This document shows, piece after piece, positions 57,101 through 64,000 of a stretch of 64,000 nucleotides of DNA. Position numbers and translations under genes: made by a program. Source of the stretch: Paralichthys olivaceus (taxonomy: Eukaryota > Chordata > Actinopteri > Pleuronectiformes > Paralichthyidae); assembly GCF_024713975.1 (NCBI RefSeq), contig NC_091110.1, forward strand, positions 14,259,501 to 14,323,500, given 5' to 3'. Below the pieces are notes generated by a model. That model did no database searches. It saw only the letters and a list, made by a program, of their open reading frames with translations, and was not told the origin of the DNA. Position 1 is the first letter of the stretch; each line of letters begins with the position of its first letter.

Positions 57101-57422
57101 TGTATTCATGCATACCTACACTTACTGTACCCTGCAGCTCCATTTTCAACCCACATCCAATATAGTCCAGTTCTGTGCTTTGAATCATGTGTGTGGGTAT
57201 TTTTATGTAGTATTTTATGTGCGCTCTCACTGCTTTTCCTCAGTATATTAACTACTCATTCATGCTGTAGGTTTAAATGGGGATTAAATTAGATCGCTTG
57301 TGTTTGCGGCACTTGAACGCAGGCTCGCATTCATACAACTCAACGGGCATCAGATTTGTTGGATGTGATAGTTCACTGCTACTTTTTTTTTATCATCCTG
57401 ACAGTCCACACCTGAAAGAACA

Positions 57423-57436
57423 GTTTCTATAGCAAC
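57423..57436 (+). promoter_or_regulatory. RFX X-box-like palindrome
   Basis: GTTTCTATAGCAAC has inverted half-sites with a 2-bp spacer and resembles an X-box, with one half imperfect. Confidence 0.35.
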
Positions 57437-60400
57437 CCCATCATCCCCTCCCCTCACCCCTACCCCTGTTTTGTGCGTCTGTGTGAACACATGCCTGAAT
57501 ATGAGTGAGCGCTGTATTGATTGCCAGCATACACGCCATAAGTGTTGATGTCATCTTAGCCAGCGGGGGTATTAGAGAGGGAAACAATAAAGGAACATTT
57601 CCTTCTTCACATTTCCTGGCAGCTTTTCAAGATACACAGAAGTTATATTAAAGGAAAGAGCACTGCAGAGGGGAAAGGCAGAAAGGGAGAGGGTGGGGCC
57701 GAGAAGGGAAGAGAGGGAACGTCGGTGGTAAACAGATGTGTGATTGAGGTCTAAATACAGGTTTAGTAAAGAATATCATGAGCACCACGTAACCTTGTCA
57801 TGCATGTGGTAGACTTTTCCAGTTATTTTCCATCTCTTTAAATAAAGGCAGATATTCACTTTAGCTGCTGATTCAGTATCTTAACGTTCAGCTCCTGTTG
57901 ATATTCCTCACATTTATAACACAAACATATTTTTAGATCAGTTTCCAGACTGTCGGGTTTTATGATACAGATTTCTTGTTCTTCTGCCACCTACATCATT
58001 TTCTTATCTCTAAAGAAAGGACAAGTGTTGAGAGTCCTCTGGATGATATCATTAAAGGAGCGTGAGCCATGCCATACAGTGTTGTTTATAGTTTTGGCAC
58101 ACAGACAGGAATATGAAGCAGACCAAAATCTCCCCTTCATTTTATGGTTTTAATTCACAACGTAATTATGTAGTGTCAGGCAAGGTGAGCCCTCGAGCAA
58201 AGAAACATGCTGAGAAAAGCCTGTTAAAGCTACGTCACTAATTGTCTCCAACTGTCCCCAGGAATTATTTTGCTTGTCTTCTCACTCCCTTCTCTTCTCC
58301 TTCCTTTTAAGTTTCTTTCTCTCTCAATCACAATTTTCTCTCTCACTGTTCTGCCTTCTCTTACTAAACTTTTGCCTGTGTCCTCTTCTTCTCTTTCTCT
58401 GATCCCTTTCCTCTCTCTTCTCTCCATCCCTAATGTTTTCTGTGTGGAAGGGCTCGAATGATTAAACATAGGACAGAGGTCTTCGGTGGACTGAGCACCA
58501 GGGGAAGCTGGATGGAAGGAAGAACAGAGGAAGGATGTATAGAGGAGTGCACAATGTCAGGCCAGCCTGTTCGGATACCGATGACATGACAGCACCTGTG
58601 CTCCTGTAACTGTCACCTATTGCTCTGTGCCGCTGAGTCCGGATCGCTTGAGACCTAAAACTCGGTCATATAAGCATCTGCCATTACAGAAGCCATTATA
58701 GAATTGTCCGTGTTTGCAACCTTTAGCAGAAATTCAAGCACAGACGTTGGATACAAATCGACAGGATGTTGTTCAGACATTTTTAATCTCTCACAGACTT
58801 CTGTCTCGTAACGCTCAAAGTGCTGCTTTGTATTCTCTGTTCAAAGGCTGCAGATGTAGTCATGGTAGCAGGACGAGTTTTTTTTTGTTGAACTGATGTT
58901 TCTCTGCTCACAAGAGGAACCATTTATGAATTTGGTGCTAATTTAGAGGTCATGGTAAGCAAGTACATAGTAGTAAGTAAGCAAAAAAGCATTCCCTCAT
59001 TTGAGGCCGAGCTCTGTTCCTATGGGCACAACAGAACTGTACAATGAGTAAAACAAAAAGGGAAAATATAATGAATACAAGACTCTGCTGCTAGTGGCTG
59101 CCAACAGAAAGAAGGTAACACAAATGTAATGTAAATGTATTTGGAAGCATCTGCTGATGAGTATAAGAATCTAAATTCAAGTGTTTACCAGTGTAGAAAT
59201 ACCTAGTTTGTCCTTGCATGTCCCTTCTCTGTGATATGACACGCTGCTGGTGCTATTTAATATAAAACTGTGTATTTATGGGTGGATCTAGATTGTAAAA
59301 CCCTGTAGGAACCAGTAGTGAGGAAACCTCTGCTAAGGCTCTGCCAGTGTATTTCTAGCATACTGTACATTTAAACAACTGTGCAATGGGGTCAGATGTA
59401 AATTATTTAGCACTTGTGCAGCATTTTTTGCCGCAGATTGGGGTCATTTGAGTGTGTGTCTGTGCACATAATGATGTGTGTGTGTGCTGAGGTGCATGTG
59501 AGAGTTTTATGGATTTCCTTGTGCTTGAGCATCTATATAGAGGCTTGTGTGCATGTGGGTGCACTTCCGAGCATGGAGGTCCACCCAAGCATTATGTGAG
59601 CATGAAGGTCCATCCAAGCACATGTAATCCCTAACCAGCTCTTGGGCTCCTCATTAGCATCACACTGATCTTCCTCAGAACTTATTTTCCAGCCCTCTGA
59701 TATTCTCTGTGTGGCCTCAGGGAATAATAGGTCCTGTTCACATCAAATGCGTTATGTCATCGATGTGACTGGAAGCTTTGCTGCCCACGACATCGCAGCC
59801 GTGTTTCACTCTCACTGCCTGCACCCACACTACATACATACAGCACACACACTAACACAATTCAGTACACACACACTCCCATGCTCTAATATTCCCCATG
59901 GGGCATGTGTAGTCTCATGTTTATCCCCTGGAGGGACCTCCATATACAGTGCAGCTGGAGCACCTCCACATTTCACATATACTACACAGTCAAAGTTGAT
60001 ATGCACACATGGGCTCTCTCTTTGTCACTGACCTTGTTCAGACTGGATCTAGCTTCATGTGGAACAGACTGAAGCTCACATGTAGGAAATAATAAGTGCG
60101 ATGTTTGTCTATTCCATACACGAGATGGTGATCTTGCAAGAAACGGAGCAAAATCTTCACATGTCATTCCTGGGATAATATCATGAGACAATCCAAGATT
60201 TACAGACGAAGAGCTGCATCAAGATTCTAACAAACCTTAAATCCAACAATGTGACAACTGCTAACTTCAACCTATACACACCAGCCACGAAGAAACATTA
60301 ATAGCACAGAATACATTACACAACTCTCTTTGTACAATTGTTTTCTCACTACGTTGCCTTTTTTTGGGAGACTCAAACTATCTCCTCTTCACTTTCTGAT

Positions 60401-61293
60401 TGATAAAGTGTGCTGTGGCCAAAGCTTGTTTATCGTTCATTGCACCATCTGACGAGCCTCAGAACTGACATCACACAGTCTCACACCGACAGTGATCAAG
60501 ATCCTCTTGCACAGTATGACATGCAGCTAAGACTGCGGTTACTGCACAGACCTCAAGGCTCAATCTGTCCATTAGTTTTTGTGAATAATCAAAGACATAA
60601 TATTGCACAGTTCTTCATCAAAATTTCTAAAAATGACCAGACCTTTGTTATTCATTTTGTTGATTTGTGTATCTACATTATCCCAAAAGTTTCCAACAAT
60701 GTTAAAACCAGAGAAATCCCCTTTATTCAGGATAACTTCCATGGCATGTGATGTATTATACAAAGGAAAAACACACTGTTAACCAGTTGGCTGCTTTTTT
60801 CCTTCCACTCTTTGTATTGCTCACTCGTTATGGATCACGATTATTTATTGTTGTTTGCTGCAGAACATGAATTAAGCTTTAATACATTACCCCATCCATT
60901 AACATGATTTGTGCCTGAGTCACAGCAGTATGTAGTGGGGATACTTCCTACTTTATACTTCCAGAGACCAACATGACATTTTGTCATCATAACAAAACTC
61001 AAAGAAGTAAAGTGTACCACTGTAATACTCACTAATAGTCACTGTAACTATTGCCCCTGAGCAGCAGTGTGGAGTCAAATGCACACACTGTATAAAGTGT
61101 ATGAACTGTATGTGGACTACTTATAAGCAAGCACAAACATTATAGAAACTGTGCAGAGCTCGGGATGAGTAACAGGGGAAGTGACAGAGGAGGTCGAAGA
61201 GTGAGGTGAATGAGAATGTGTGTTACGTGGAGAAGTTAATCTCTCCTGACTGTAGCGCCGGCCTCTCCCTGCCGCTCCCCCGTCTTCTCCCTC

Positions 61294-61402
61294 CATAAAA
61301 GTCTGGACTGGAGTGTCTCCTGAACTGAGGAGCAGACACGCACACACGCAGACACTACGACAACCGGGGGGTTTAAACAAAACATTAGCTGCTTGATTTT
61401 AA
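61294..61402 (+). promoter_or_regulatory. TATA-type promoter and short 5' UTR
   Basis: CATAAAAG at 61294-61301 follows a CU-rich, CpG-bearing segment (GTAGCGCCGG, CTGCCGCTCCCCCG). Initiation 25-30 bp downstream would leave about 75-80 nt of leader before the ATG at 61403. The spacing is what a focused vertebrate promoter would show. Confidence 0.45.
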
Positions 61403-61415
61403 ATGGAAAGAAGAG
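61403..61415 (+). CDS. Candidate first coding exon (Met-Glu-Arg-Arg-Gly...)
   Basis: ATGGAAAGAAGAG is followed by the donor GTGAGC, giving four codons plus one base (phase 1). With the TATA-like box 100 bp upstream it forms a tidy first exon. It may be an alternative start of the coiled-coil gene or the start of another gene beyond the window. Without a downstream exon it stays tentative. Confidence 0.35.
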
Positions 61416-64000
61416 GTGAGCTTAAATCTACACTACGTATCCCGTAAGGCTTTTTATATATGCATGTATCTGAGATAAAATCTTGAGTATTTGCTTTTCA
61501 GCACAAAAGACTCCTCTGTACACTGATCCCTTCCCCTAAGATTTTTGGATGTGCATTAAATTTCCTCTGCCACATTGACCTGACACTGAGTCTTTTGTGC
61601 TCCAGACGTTGTTAATATTAAATGTTTGCGTAGGCAGGGTTTCCGTTGAAGCTCCGATTGATCCATAATATTAAACCTGCAGAAATGAGTCATGTATTTT
61701 ATATTCAGACTTTTAATTTTTTTTCAAAGCTTTGTTTACATATCCACTATCAACAAGGGGATCCCTCAAATTATAAGAGTGTTATACACTGTGAGAATTT
61801 CTGGTTTTAATCTGAGTGTGTGTGTTTGTCATGTGAGGTAATTTTTTGCCACATGAATAATTTGTAAGGGATTTTAAATCTTTAGGATTCAGGCGAGAGG
61901 TCTGCAACACGATATGCAAGAGCTTACAGCGAATGTATGCCTGGAGATGCCAGTTATGCAAGGCATCAATATTACACACACACACGCACACACACACACA
62001 CTGAACTCACGCTTCACTATATCTGCATTAGGCACTGCCATCTGCGCCCACATTTTACACTTATTGATGGCCTTGTAGGTCTTATGGCTGTGACGTGTGT
62101 GTCATTCTATATATATATATAATCACAAGTGTGCACACGCTACCATCAAAAATACATTGGTGACTAATGTATGTTTTATGAATGAGGTACCTGTTGAGAC
62201 ACATGGGAGGCACAGGCAACAGGAATGTCAGCAGATAATGCGTTGCAACACTTAAAGAGGAATATTTAAACGCGAGCTGATGAATAATCTATCGATGACA
62301 TTATGGTAACATTTACCACGAACTGCTCTTCACAAAGAGCACAAAGAAAGGACGAGAACGGTTGCTGGTCAAATCTGAAGGTTAGATTTTCTAAATGCTC
62401 CACATGAACAATACGCGACGTAAAGGTCAAAGAGAGTTGGTGTGCTGTGTGGCTTTTAAAAAACATCTGTTCAGGTGTCATGCCAATGTTGTAAACCAGA
62501 GCTAATGCACAGTATTAACAGCATTACAAACAAGTGATCTCAAAATGCTCTTGAGAATCACGACCGTCTGCCAAGAAAGCTGATGTTTGGCCGATCATGT
62601 GGGATTGAAGTCGCACGTTCTGCTGTGAACAGGCAAACACCTACCCAGCCCTTCAGAGGACAAACTGTGTGTCTCTGTGTTGTACATCATCTTTTATGCT
62701 GCAGTGAAGACCTTGCTAATGCTACACAATAAATCTTCCTAATGCACCCCCACATTGTCACAACCAATCCCTTAAGTAGCAGTGTACAGTCGCCTTTAAG
62801 TTTCATAACAACCTTGCAAATGTGAACTCACTGCAGTATATTGTTAATTGGTTTGTAATTGAACAAAAATATTTAAACTGGTGATTTGTTTTCATCCATT
62901 TGCAATATTTTATACTTAACCAGGTCCAAACAGTTGATACCGCCCCCTCTGTTCAGTCATTGGCTCTTTTTTACGTCGATATAGTCTTGAAATGTGCTTT
63001 CTGTCGGCAATTCATCACTGTGAGAATATACTTTAGTGATATGTGATACTTCAGCCCTGTGGCACTACAGCTGCAATCCACTGTCAGCTAATATTATTTT
63101 GGGAGAAGCAACACTCCCTTCCCGTGTGTTTACATTGTTTTCTCCGGGTATACAGGAAAAAGACATGCAGGCTGGAGATTAGGTCAATTGGAGACTCTAA
63201 ATCGACCATGTATTTGTGAGTGAATGGTTGTTTGTCTCTGTATGTTGACCCTGTGATTTGCAGGCGACCTGTCCAGCGTGTACCACAGTTGGCTCAAGCT
63301 CTCCCGACGACCATCAAAGTATAAGCGGCATAGATAATGGATGGATTTCTACTCCCCGCCGTTATTGAATGTCCATAAATATACTTATATGTTAAAAAAC
63401 AGACACGAGTGCTGTTTGTTAAGTGTAATCATAGACTGTGAAGACTGAGTCCAGTTTTCACAGCGTCAATCCTGATCTGCTCAGTGGAGGAGCTGTCCAT
63501 GGTCCTGACTCCTGCAGACGTTAGGTGGTGCTGAACAGACAGCTGATGTTCCAGCAGCTATTAGTGGTGGGACGTCAGTCACGACTCGGACTCATTTATC
63601 CGTTCCCTAACCACATGAGTGCAAAGCAATCTTTAACACACAGTCTTTAGGCACACTCGCGCGCACACAGACACCCATTAACTGTAGTCGCCCTATTAAA
63701 CCGCTAAGCACAAAGTTTAGTGCAAAGTAGTGGAAGGAGTAATGTGTTTGTAATGTCACTTTTCAAGACGTCTTTTGTTTGAGGATAAGTTTAAACAGAT
63801 AATCTGAGCTGCGCTTGAAATAACTTGGAGAATCGAGAGCTTAAGCGTCATCTGTGGGTGAGAATGTGGTTTTTGTAGAATGAAAACATGCGTCAGGTAA
63901 AATCTCTTCTCACAAACACTGGCAATGAACTCCAGTTTAACTTTCACTTCAGGTTGCTATGAAGACATCACATGTTGTCAGTGTCCTGCTTCCCACAGCC
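61416..64000. other. Right-end stretch without recognised exons
   Basis: Contains a CA repeat (about 61976-62001), a TA run (about 62108-62121) and a decayed interspersed repeat (63139-63346). No coding exon could be supported. If the exon at 61403 is real, this is its first intron. Confidence 0.5.
63139..63346 (+). mobile_element. Decayed widespread teleost interspersed repeat
   Basis: Blocks TCTCCGGGTA, AGACATGCAGGCT, GGTCAATTGGAGACTCTAAA, GCGACCTGTCCAGCGTGTAC and ATAAGCGGCATAGATAATGG plus an ATGG-type end occur in the order of a very common fish repeat that ends in ATAAGCGGTATAGA and (ATGG)n. No open frame survives. It is a strong sign of teleost origin. Confidence 0.7.

Larger units (their letters stand above)
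49202..61288 (+). other. Long stretch downstream of coiled-coil exon 2 (intron or several alternative 5' regions)
   Basis: About 12 kb in which no further phase-0 coding exon could be supported. It contains two dispersed repeat copies, a 15-base poly-C run (51160-51174), GA microsatellites with a candidate first exon (53.8-54.15 kb), CA/TG repeats (54480-54600 and others) and X-box-like motifs. Small open frames are chance. Confidence 0.5.

Overview
The window is vertebrate nuclear DNA and very probably comes from a ray-finned (teleost, likely percomorph) fish. Genes are intron-rich with GT-AG junctions, CpG-rich promoters and polyadenylation signals. Several interspersed repeats have the wording of common teleost repeats. 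There is no operon, phage, CRISPR or other prokaryotic structure.

Layout from left to right. (1) 1-1105, minus strand: the start of bcr exon 1, cut by the window edge, with its CpG-rich 5' flank to about 2.0 kb. (2) 3.1-26.6 kb, minus strand: a complete atp2a2 (SERCA2 calcium pump) in 23 coding exons. The exons sum to 1042 codons plus stop, the length of human SERCA2b, and the gene ends in the SERCA2b 11th membrane segment and luminal tail. (3) 27.3-30.5 kb: a gene-poor gap separating the atp2a2 promoter from the head-to-head pus1 promoter. (4) 30.8-32.7 kb, plus strand: complete pus1 (tRNA pseudouridine synthase), including an upstream exon that adds a mitochondrial-type leader. (5) 33.9-37.4 kb, plus strand: complete noc4l (nucleolar complex protein 4 homologue), 15 exons and 530 codons. 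(6) 38.3 kb to the right edge, plus strand: the start of a long, sparse gene. Only two coding exons (41445-41582 and 49058-49201) are certain; both encode coiled coil. The first faintly resembles the RIM-binding-protein coiled coil, but I do not recognise the gene. Promoter-like islands at about 38.4, 43.1, 54.0 and 61.3 kb suggest several start sites here.

The genes are unrelated housekeeping or signalling genes: RhoGEF/GAP signalling (bcr), ER calcium uptake (atp2a2), RNA pseudouridylation (pus1) and 40S ribosome biogenesis (noc4l). They are neighbours through ancestral linkage. In human, bcr is on 22q11 and the other three are on 12q24, two segments joined in the ancestral mammalian karyotype.

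I found no new multi-gene system. The points most worth a second look are: an atp2a2 exon structure that appears to have three more introns than human, one flanked by an 8-bp direct repeat; the mitochondrial pus1 leader exon with a uORF; the missing SERCA2a terminal exon; a cluster of RFX X-box-like palindromes and stacked promoters in the unidentified coiled-coil gene; CTCF-like motifs between genes; and several decayed teleost mobile elements.
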